From the NCBI GenBank assembly GCA_019055375.1, contig JAHQIW010006916.1, positions 25,335 to 89,334 of the forward strand: a stretch of 64,000 nucleotides of DNA, written 5' to 3'. A model generated the notes under the pieces. It saw only the letters and a program-made list of their open reading frames with translations, had not been told where the DNA came from and made no database searches. Origin of the DNA: Parelaphostrongylus tenuis. Taxonomy: Eukaryota; Nematoda; Chromadorea; Rhabditida; Metastrongylidae. Positions 55,900 through 64,000 of this stretch are shown in pieces (position 1 is the stretch's first letter; the number at the start of each line of letters is the position of its first letter). The position numbers and the translations under genes are program-made.

Positions 55900-55926
55900 A
55901 GCAACGGTGGGCCACTACCGTTGCAG
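55900..55926. repeat. Short perfect inverted repeat
   Basis: GCAACGGT, an 8-base loop GGGCCACT, then ACCGTTGC. A compact hairpin just downstream of the direct-repeat unit, of unknown role. Confidence 0.6.
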
Positions 55927-56404
55927 TACTGATAGCGCATACTTTGAATAGTGTGTTGCTAAGCAGTTTTAATTCTGGTTAATTAATTTGATGTTTATCG
56001 CTCTGCTGCCAAAACTTACGAGATGACCTAATAGATAATCGTTATAAAACAAGAACTATAGAGAGGTGATTCAACGCCCAAAGAGGTTAATAAGTGCTCA
56101 GTGTAGCCAAAAACGACGTCCGATTTTCAGCAACGAGATCAAATCTGTAGACGCTATCTAATTCTATTAATAAATATGAACTGATATATATTATGCTGAA
56201 GCAGATTTCTAAAGTTCTGGCAGCGAGTTTATCCGTAATTCAGCACTGAATCGTTTTCTATGAGTTTCCTTGAAAAGTAGTATTTTAAGTATCGTGATTT
56301 TGGAAATTTTGCTCAACTTTGGAAATGTTGATCACATTATTCTAATTCACTGGTCCCATAAGCAGAATAGACCTTCTTAACTGCCTTTTGTCGCATAAGA
56401 ATGG

Positions 56405-56789
56405 TTATGGTAATTTTGTGGAGTTTCTCGTTTTTCTTATAGCAAGATTTCTGGTGTGTTTGCTTCTCCAAGATTCAAAAAGCTCTAGAGGGTTAATCCA
56501 GCTGCAGACGATGGAAGAGTTTCGCAGTCACCTATGGATATAAATCGGAATTTCAAGAATAGTATCCGTATCAGGTAAATCATCGCCACTATCGTTCTTG
56601 TTTTTCCCATAAGATCCATATGTTAGCAGCCGTTTAACTCATGGAAAATTTAGTTGCCTAACCTCCGACTCTTTTATTCTCAAACGAAGTGTGGGCTTCG
56701 ATTTCTTGTAACCTTGTCCCTGTGTAAGTTCATTGAGTAACTCTTTAGACAGTAGGGTTCGATAATCACCTGCGATTGTCGTCGCCATT
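56405..56789 (-). pseudogene. Decayed coding region with two internal TGA codons, unrecognised
   Basis: From an ATG at 56787-56789 the minus strand reads 128 codons in one frame, broken only by TGA at 56639-56641 and 56528-56530. Segments: MATTIAGDYRTLLSKELLNE, KSKPTLRLRIKESEVRQ, LTYGSYGKNKNDSGDD, DTDTILEIPIYIHR, WINPLELFESWRSKH. Composition and length of open frame across the stops argue for a former gene or retroelement ORF, not chance. Readthrough cannot be excluded but is unlikely. No family recognised. Confidence 0.45.
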
Positions 56790-57109
56790 TACTAATTGGC
56801 GCTTATGACGTTTTATCTAATCAAAACTTGTATCTTCCGTTCGAAATTTTGCCGTTCACCTGAGAGAAGTGTATTCTTTAGCGTTCCCATCATTTAATGG
56901 TATTTTGGTTGTTTCGACATTGCACGCCAAAGTTTGACCACATAAAAAGGACGACAAAAAGCTAATGCCTTGAGAGTAAGCTCTATTATTGCAATGCACG
57001 GGTTGTGGATAGAAGAAAGTTTACTAACCGTAGAAGATCTAAACATGCAAACAAATAATTGACCAGATTTCATTATATTTGACCCCCTATTGCGGTGGTA
57101 TTATGTTAC

Positions 57110-57310
57110 AATGAGCCCAATAATGTAGAGTGGCGTTCAAAAACGTTTTGCCTCAGCTGGGATTCGAACCTAAGCTTCATCCAATGAGGAGCAGCGTGCT
57201 GAATCGTTCCACTACCGACGCCCGTTTTGACACTACTCTTTCTACGCTACAACACGTTTCTGTCAACTGCCACCCGTGTAAGGTCTGGCGTGGGCAGCCA
57301 CTATCTACAT
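57110..57310 (-). repeat. tRNA-derived SINE, family A
   Basis: Tail 'agtggcgttcaaaaacgttt', box B 'gctgggattcgaac', shortened anticodon arm as at 21370, head 'ccactaccgacgcccgtttt' and leader to 57310. A detached leader or tail fragment lies at 57375-57420. Confidence 0.7.
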
Positions 57311-57711
57311 TAAACCCACTTATGCAGACAGATTTTTGGTTTCAATAATCAATCATAATTCATCATAGTTGACCACCTATTGCAGTGAAGTGATGTTACA
57401 ATAAACCCAATAATTGATAAGCAATTGCTTATAAGTAAGTGTAAGCAGATTGAAAATAATATGACTAATGTGGAGAGTGATATTTTCCAGTGTAAGTTAC
57501 CACTACTTGAAATCGTTTTGTGTACCTTTCGCCCATGTATATCCGCACAACATTAGTGGCTAAACCATTCATTGTTTTAAATATTTACCATCTTTTCAAA
57601 GACCATGGCTCATAGGTGCGCAGAAAGGAACTGTGTAAAATAAGTGGTGGGATCCGCACATTATATGATGTTGGGTCAGTCATGAAGAGCTCCTAAATTG
57701 TAGATAAGTAG

Positions 57712-57936
57712 GGCAATTCAACAAATGAGAATTGTTGCTCGTCCTCAAACGTCGATGGCGGACCACTGTTGACAATCGGTCGCATACCATATGTTCAAGC
57801 TGTGCCAAAGATATCTCAATATTTCAGTACATCTTCCCTTCTACGCATGAACGGCTACAGTGAAGTGAACAGGAGAGTTATAACTCGGAAGACCGACTTT
57901 CTTGAAAACCTCAGCATGTTAATTATAGAAATGTGA
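57712..57936 (+). other. Open segment without ATG start, unrecognised
   Basis: Seventy-four codons open between TAG and TGA with protein-like composition (SSNVDGGPLLTIGRIPYVQA, FSTSSLLRMNGYSEVNRR, TDFLENLSMLIIEM). There is an AG just before it (AAGTAG) but a poor pyrimidine tract. Could be a terminal exon or part of the Pao/BEL polyprotein that follows at 58.2 kb. I could not match it to a Pao domain. Confidence 0.35.
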
Positions 57937-58045
57937 AAGTGAGAGGAAAAACTTAAGAGTTGACCTTTATTCAAAGCATCACGAGGTTGGTTTCTTTTTT
58001 CCGATCGCTTGTCCTTCTTTTCGGTCAATGGGTTTTCTTGGTTGC

Positions 58046-58096
58046 TTGTGCCTGACGTTTTGGCAAATACGCTTTCTTCAGGGTCCTGAACGTATT
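58046..58096 (-). other. Penelope-like 'CCTGAAGAA..AAACGTCAGG' motif
   Basis: The minus strand reads CCTGAAGAAAGCGTATTTGC followed by CAAAACGTCAGG. This hairpin-forming phrase resembles the terminal repeats of Penelope-like elements, which can carry hammerhead ribozymes (core CTGATGA and GAAAC). Here CTGAAGA and CAAAAC are degenerate, so activity is doubtful. Confidence 0.35.
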
Positions 58097-58199
58097 ATTC
58101 ATTGTAACGTTACTCATATGACTATCTTCAGATGACGAGAAATGTAAGTTGAACATGTTTTTATGTCATTGCACACGGTTTTATAAGTGCAGAGGTTGT

Positions 58200-59460
58200 A
58201 CAGAAAATGCGATGTTAGCAGATTCCACAAGAACACCGATCTTTCTCCCACGCGAAAGCCATAATACGACGCTCTATATTCTCCACAGTCATCGGACAAA
58301 TTATCACTGCGCGATGAACCACACGCTTACTATTATACGTCAAATTGTCCCGTCTGGATTTCAAAAGGATGTTGCGTAATCAAAAGGACTATTTGCCAAC
58401 GTTTTCATTGTAAACGGTTTTTTTCCAAGCCATTTACCCTACCACCATTCCTCCCTCCGCTTCCTCAATGTCGAGTCACCCCACCACGTTATCCCTTTGA
58501 AAACGTAGGGATGGACTTTTTTGGTCCCCTACAGTATCTGACCGCAGCCGACATCTCTAGTAAATATTGGCTTATCCTTCTCTCATGCCTAAATTGTAAC
58601 GCTATTCACATCGACGTAGTTTTGGGTATGACTGCGCAAACAGTCCTGTACTCTTTGCAACGCTTCATTGACTGTCCGACTTGGATCCTTTGTGATAATG
58701 CTCAATCATTCAAATAGGTCAACAAATGTTATTTTTCTTCGCGTGATCATGATATAGACCAGAACATCAATGATTTTTGAGCAAGCAGACCCATTCAGCT
58801 CAAATTTATTCCTGTCTTAAGCCTAAGACAAAGCGGAATTTATGAAAAAATTATTGACATTTGCAAAAAAACATACTGGCACGCTGTGGTTAACGGTCTA
58901 TTGAATATCGATGAGTTATGAGCCCTTACTAACGAAGCCGATTTCATCGTCAACATTCGTCTTCTGACGTATTTTTCAGACAAATTATGCTACGCGCCCT
59001 CTCAGACCAATTGACTTCTTGCGACCTTACGCGAAACCGGGTGGTCGTTCTCCGACGGAAGAGGATATCAGGACACTAGCATATTTCAGGCGTACGTGTG
59101 CTTCTCTTCTCGAGAATCGGAGAAGGACAACCAAAATAGTGGACAGCTTTTGGAAAAGGTGGAGCACTGAATATCTGACTACCTCGAGAGAGCACCTCAA
59201 AACGGCACATCCGTCACCAAGGTCCGTTGGTGGAGACAAAACTCTTGCTAGAGGTGATTTCTCAAAAAAAACGTGATCCAGCTCTAAACAGGGGCAATGG
59301 AAATTAGGTGAAATTGTGGATCCCCAGGACGAGTTGAAACGTTTAATGGAAATACGACTTCCCTTCGTGCGAATCATCACACGCCCGCACAATTTATTCT
59401 ATAATTTGAAACTACCTCACATTTTCCAAGACCGTGTAACTCCTACATCAACACCAAATC
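58200..59460 (+). pseudogene. Pao/BEL LTR retrotransposon, decayed integrase region
   Basis: The plus strand shows the order of a Pao/BEL pol C-terminal half: zinc-binding entry (NHTLTIIRQIVPSGFQKD, 58310-58375), PFENVGMDFFGPLQYLTAAD with the integrase core Asp (58495-58550), LLSCLNCNAIHIDV, CPTWILCDNAQSFK (58680-58718, second Asp), LKFIPVLSL, GIYEKIIDICKK with the Glu (58800-58870), then FLRPYAKPGG-like sequence and a C-terminal domain remnant (WRQNSC.., 59230-59330). Frames change several times and stops interrupt, so it is inactive. Reverse transcriptase was not found upstream. Confidence 0.85.
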
Positions 59461-60900
59461 GTTATGAGGGCTCAACTAGACCACCAACAACAACAATAGC
59501 TCCCACTCATACTATGATAACAACATCCAAAGCTGCATTAATGTCATCAATAACTCTTTTCTCTTGTATTAGTCTTTCTTTATTTCCAGTCGTTTCTCCT
59601 GTAAATACACGATGACCCGAGAACATACAAATAAAGAGGACAATTCTGTATGCCACTAACCGCACAACGACATGAATCACAATCGCTCGCTATACTCTGA
59701 GAAAGACGTATAGACTGTGTTGGTTCCCGATGACATGTCCATTAAGATACATATGGTTCGATCTATCGTTTCCATTGTCGACTCACAACTATTCTTCTAT
59801 ATGTGGTGAAAGACGTAGATGTCTCGAGTGGACCACGACGTGCTCACATACGACTGACTCCACTACCGCATTTTCCGGATACGACCATTTACCTAGCAGC
59901 CTTTTCATATCATCCAAAAGAAGTCTGCTCCTTCAGATACCGATCCGATTGTGATTCCGTCAAACGGAGAGTTGTTTGCACGACTTCGTGCCTCGCAGGA
60001 TTAATAACCTTCTCAATCAAAGGACCTTTCATCTTCGTCAGTAACAACCCTCTCAATGTTGAATCAAACGTTATCAAAAGATCACTACACGTTGAAATGC
60101 CATCCATACATCATTTTTTAGGCTTTTTAAACCCTCTTTAAAATACTTCAAAATAGTCTCACACTCTTCAAAGCACTATCAACTGCTTCACTCATACTAT
60201 TGCTCCTCTTCTAACCATGCCCATGTATTCTTAGCTTTTCTTTCACACGTTTTATTAAGAAAAACTATGCTAGATTCGTTTTTTTGGGCGCGAGTTTTTG
60301 TAGTTTTACAGAATATGATTCCTGTAGTTGTACATCTCTGTAACTGTTTAGAATATGACATTCCTAGTCGTAACTATTCTTACATCTGTCATCAACACAC
60401 TTTCATTCTTACCAAAACGTCTGCATCTGTTAACACCTATAAATACATCTAATGGCATATGATTCAGAAAGTACTGACATGTGTAATATTCAGTCAATCT
60501 CACGCCAAGCCTTTGCAGCATCCATCAATCTATGCATGATGGAGAAAAAAGAGATCAAATATACTTTCCTGTGAGGACAGTCTGGAAGATACGCCGTCAT
60601 CGTACGCTCCGAAAATAGGTACGACGTAGGTTCCTAAGCTAGCAAGTGATTACAGTGGAGGCGAATGGCACAAAGAGTTGTTCGGAAGCGGGCGGACAAG
60701 AGACCGATTGATTAACAATGGCGGCACATCTCACAGCGCTTCCTTCCACCACCATCTGCAGATACACCATATACAAACAGACAGTGGAAATTTTCGTTTT
60801 TTTTTTAGGTACATTGAAAAAAAACGAGCCACAGAGGATTTCCTCCACCATCATTGCCTAATTTAGCTTCGTTGCTTCGCATATACTTTGGTTTATCAAT
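59461..60900 (+). other. Region downstream of Pao integrase; possible 3' part or LTR
   Basis: Several plus-strand stretches are open for 60-110 codons (59803-60141 is the longest, Cys-containing), which could be a decayed third ORF; some nematode Pao elements carry an envelope-like gene. Positions 60299-60382 hold two imperfect copies of a 'cagaatatgattcctgtagt'-like unit, and CCTATAAATACA at 60435 resembles a TATA box, so an LTR may lie here. None of this is firm. Confidence 0.3.
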
Positions 60901-61282
60901 ATGTTTTCCATTGTGAATAGCCCATCTACGCACTCCCGGCTTGATTCCTTACGAAGGAGAAAACATAACTAGCTAGCGGAGCCAAGGAAAAAGTACAAAA
61001 ACTTCACTTAATTCATTACTGCTAGGAAATGACGGGTCACAACCATCGCAAGGACACATGTGAAGTAGGTTCTTATGGATGACTTCCACAAGCCTTTTCA
61101 ACCTTGAGAGACGCAACAAGTAATCAAAATTCAAGTACTTTAGTTCTCAGATAAACGTTGGCAAGAATGCGATTGGCTACCATTATCATTTCTTTCTGCT
61201 CAAAACCAATGTCTGTTGGGAAGTATAGGTAAAGCGCGACACAGAATGGCCTGTCCTGATAGAACAAGCAGTTTTTATTTCA

Positions 61283-61562
61283 TCAAATAAACTTCGAGGC
61301 CTTACGAAACAAACCCTCAACAAAATGTTGACGGCTAAGTAGCATATGACTGAATAGCCATCAGACCGAGTGAAAAACATTTTACCACATTCTCCACAAG
61401 CACGGTAGAGTTCTATTCTGAAACAACATCAAAATACAAATCTTCAAAACTACTAATAATAAAAGAAACGTTGCAAGATTACCCGTGTTTCATGGAAATG
61501 TGTTCACACAGTTGAGAAGTCGACTTGAACATTTCGCCACACTTCACACAATACGTAGCTAG
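61283..61562 (-). pseudogene. C2H2 zinc-finger gene fragment, second finger frameshifted
   Basis: Exon 61483-61562 (acceptor GATGTTTTAG, donor ACGG|GTAATC) encodes TYCVKCGEMFKSTSQLCEHI, SMKHG: Cys-x2-Cys-x12-His-x4-His, an intact finger. After a 62-nt intron (61421-61482, acceptor TTGTTTCAG), the next exon joins in phase to give IELYRACGECGKMFFTRSDGY. From about 61355 the frame must change by one base to recover SHMLLSRQHFVEG and place the first His exactly 12 residues after the second Cys. As written the frame runs on into ICYLAVNILL. It is therefore either a pseudogene or a base-call error. C2H2 fingers usually bind DNA or RNA. Confidence 0.65.
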
Positions 61563-62307
61563 CTAAAACATCAGTATTACTACTGCAATAGTGCTAAAGT
61601 AGAGCGGTTTCGGGTGCGAAATTTTGAATGACTGTAACGAGGCTCAAACTCATCTTTAGTGACCAACATAGGGAATATTACCAGTGTAACATTACAAGCA
61701 TCAGATTCGATGGTTGCTCTGAGTCGCTGCTAAATTTCAACGGTCGACCACCGCATTTTTCATTTTCGTTCTCTAGGCTCTCGTTTTTTTTCATTTTGCT
61801 TTTTGGTCGATATCGTTTCATGGTCCGAAATAAAATAGAATGAAAGCTAAATAAGACTTCATTAGCAGCTAAACATAAATCAGCAAGGGCACATTAAATG
61901 GTATATAACATATAAACATTCATTAAGCAATTTATATTCCAATATCGAACGGCAAATTTGAGCAATTCATAAATCGCCATTATTTTCACATCAACCCAAT
62001 GAAACATACTAAGCATTTTCTAGTGCAACAGAAACAGGGAAGAACATCGTATCTTGTGAGTGATGGTTAAGCCTCTTTATAATTACTAGTTTTGTTGCCA
62101 AATTCAGAACACCCTAACAAGGCAGAATCCATTGTTGAGATTAATTTTCAGTGCTTCCACATCAATCATAGCTTCTCCGTTGACGTCTTCTTTAGGTTTT
62201 CACACCTTTACTTTAGTATTGCCTATAACAATCTACCGACATCCACGTCATTTACTCGACCTTAACCCTCTCCGTTCGCTCCCTCAGCAACGCAATTTTC
62301 ATCCGTT

Positions 62308-62414
62308 GTGAATAAGCGGTGATCTTGAGCAGTGATAGTGATAATGGCGGCTGCATTTCGAACAACCCAGAGTCCTTTTTGCACAAACGAAACAACAGCA
62401 TGCAAACATCCTGT
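62308..62414 (-). other. Possible C4HC zinc-binding exon
   Basis: After TTTTTCTGCAAG the minus strand reads MFACCCFVCAKRTLGCSKCS, RHYHYHCSRSPLIHNG, stop. Spacing C-x2-C-x6-C-x2-C-x4-H-x2-C resembles the first half of a PHD finger, although x6 is short. The same DNA is open in another frame ending RERTERVKVE. It may be an upstream exon of the zinc-finger gene at 61.3-61.6 kb. Confidence 0.3.
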
Positions 62415-62419
62415 CTTGC

Positions 62420-63675
62420 AGAAAAAGCACCAATAAAATGGTGGAATAAGCAGTTACGGTTGAACAGCTGTAGAATCACACGTCGTCACAGGACAATGGC
62501 ACGGATTCACATACGACGCTTCTCCTTCCATATTCAACGAAATGCAACAGCAACAACGATGAAGTATGAATTAATTGGGTTACTGCTCACGCATAAACTC
62601 CAAGAAATATCAGTACAACCTTACTCTTAGTATTTCTATCTTACCCTACCTATTGTTAGGGAGAGTATAACGGAGTGACAGCAGGTGTTGTACAATTACC
62701 CTGGCTAATTGGGGTTCCTATCCTGCTCTGAGATATAACCATATTCCAAAAGGATAGAAATACGTCAGCCACATTTCGAATTCTGTCGATAAACATTAGT
62801 GCATCAGGGATCTTTCAAAGATCGGTCACAGTCAAACTTTTCACGCTTAACCGCAAATTTGTTGTACTCCAACGATCTTCTTCTCCTCAGATGGTAGCTT
62901 CAATAAGGAAGCAAGGTGGTTTTATCAAAATTTTGGACAGATACCAGATTAAGGAACATTTGCGAAGTAATCACGTTAATTGAAAGAGTTCAGAACGTTA
63001 TAGCACACTATAGCTTTCTTTTAGACCTATCAACGAGGAGATTGATGCTTCAATGTTTCCAAGGATTATCCATGAGAGGAAATAATAAGAACATGACTAC
63101 CCTTTATGGGAAGAATACAAAAGTTCCTGTCTGCTTAATGAAATCGTTGTGCCTGATTAGAACTGATATTTGTTGTAACTCTGATAGAATCACCTTAAGA
63201 AAAAGAACTGTTTTTGAAAACTGTCATCCTTAAGAGTAAAAAGAGCTTCCTCAGGGTTTGGAATCATTTTGCAATTTTGAAGGGAAAACTGAGATCTGGC
63301 GAAGAAGCTTGAAAAAGTCGAACGCATTCAAAATTCAGAGAAACTTGAGCACGTATCAAGCTCAAGTTCTACGTTTTCAAGAGATTTCAACGCCTACACT
63401 CGTACTTTTTACCAACGCACGCAGTGGCTCACATTAGGTGATTACCATGAGCGCTAAGAAATGGATCATGTCACCAATCATCTCCATCAATGGCAGATGT
63501 CATTTGTTTGCATAGTTCTCTATTGTAATGTCAACTTTCTTATCGACCTGGGAACAGCATTTTCATCATTATGGATGAAGCAAAATCGTCAGAATGCAAG
63601 CTCTGGATGAACGAAACGACAAGAGAGTATAAAAAAAGTTGAGAGAAAGAAAATTAGGATGGGTTGATCAGTTAT
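62420..63675. other. No gene recognised
   Basis: AT-rich DNA with frames at 62319-62630 and 62916-63233 (plus) that lack motifs or splice context. A minus segment at 62480-62560 (MEGEASYVNPCHCPVTTC) looks protein-like but is short. Confidence 0.35.
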
Positions 63676-63679
63676 ACAA

Positions 63680-63915
63680 TGATCCAAGAGGTGCTGAACT
63701 TTTATTTGACCCGTAATATGACTTGTGCTGTGCTGCCGATCTATCACATCAGTGTTTCTCTCTCCGGGGTAAAACTGGTATCAACTCTTCGGACTTATTT
63801 CGTCAAAGGAGTGCCAATGAACCAACATCCCCCAGAAGTCTGTCACTAATTCACCGATGCCGATGGGGTGGAACGCCCTTACAAAGTGAACCTCGTGCGC
63901 GGGTTTAAAGCGTCA
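63680..63915 (+). repeat. Probable dispersed repeat
   Basis: GC-richer block ('ctctctccggggtaaaactg', 'gtgccaatgaaccaacatcc', 'cgatgccgatggggtggaac') that I associate from memory with a common strongylid interspersed repeat. Only one copy in this window, so support is weak. Two overlapping frames here are not considered genes. Confidence 0.35.
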
Positions 63916-63917
63916 GC

Positions 63918-63919
<2 letters not shown>

Positions 63920-63996
<77 letters not shown>
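63920..63996 (+). repeat. (TG)n microsatellite
   Basis: Uninterrupted TG dinucleotides for about 75 bases up to the window edge region, ending 'ttttgtc'. Confidence 0.97.
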
Positions 63997-63997
<1 letters not shown>

Positions 63998-64000
63998 GTC

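Noticed and set aside
59027..59392. 121-codon minus ORF
   Set aside because: Antisense to the recognisable Pao integrase C-terminal region.
1..64000. CRISPR arrays, bacterial operons, prophage or plasmid features
   Set aside because: No spacer-repeat arrays, ribosome-binding-site-led gene strings or phage genes are present; composition and introns are those of an animal genome.

Overview
The window is AT-rich animal DNA with no bacterial or phage gene layout. It looks like a nematode, most likely a strongylid (hookworm-like). The reasons are short exons with compact introns ending in TTTCAG, nematode-type 18S/28S rRNA sequence, two RTE-type LINE remnants, a Pao/BEL retroelement, mariner remnants and several tRNA-derived SINE families of a kind I associate with strongylids. 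The species assignment is inference from recall; no database was consulted.

Most of the window is repeats and decayed coding sequence. From 1 to about 23.7 kb there is a TTATCA-type microsatellite (3.6-3.9 kb), SINE copies, fragments of a ~0.75 kb long-terminal-inverted-repeat element, an exon-like segment on the minus strand (8.7-8.9 kb) and a broken RTE reverse transcriptase (17.85-19.1 kb, minus). From 23.8 to 26.5 kb there are three exon-like plus-strand segments of an unrecognised gene. Between 29.9 and 34.85 kb the minus strand carries five exons that I read as a lipid droplet-associated hydrolase (LDAH) homologue. It has a good nucleophile-elbow exon, but also a frameshift, two non-AG acceptors, a missing central portion and no catalytic His where one is expected, so I call it a decaying gene. 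Its introns hold SINEs, an internally deleted mariner and a long-TIR element.

From 35 to 46 kb the DNA is a mosaic of SINE copies (at least five tRNA-like families), a mariner with recognisable terminal inverted repeats (36.6-37.2 kb) and a second RTE (44.25-45.77 kb, minus).

The 46.3-55.8 kb region is the most striking. Two nearly identical ~1.9 kb arms in inverted orientation (47254-49155 and 52833-54733) each carry a ~370-codon open reading frame. Between them lie a 5' 28S rRNA fragment with ITS2-like sequence on the minus strand and a truncated 18S fragment on the plus strand, so the rDNA pieces are head to head and not in genomic order. Both rDNA fragments have changes at normally invariant positions. 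Outside the arms lie two direct copies of another unit (46330-47222 and 55085-55830), each ending near AATAAA, and a 63-nt exon flanked by long pyrimidine-rich introns occurs twice (52709 and 54908). I cannot exclude assembly error.

From 56.4 kb to the end there is a decayed minus-strand coding region (two internal TGA codons), a SINE, a Penelope-like motif, a decayed Pao/BEL integrase region (58.2-59.5 kb), a C2H2 zinc-finger gene fragment with a frameshifted second finger (61.28-61.56 kb), a possible C4HC zinc-binding exon (62.3 kb), and a terminal (TG)n microsatellite. No intact full-length gene was confirmed anywhere in the window.
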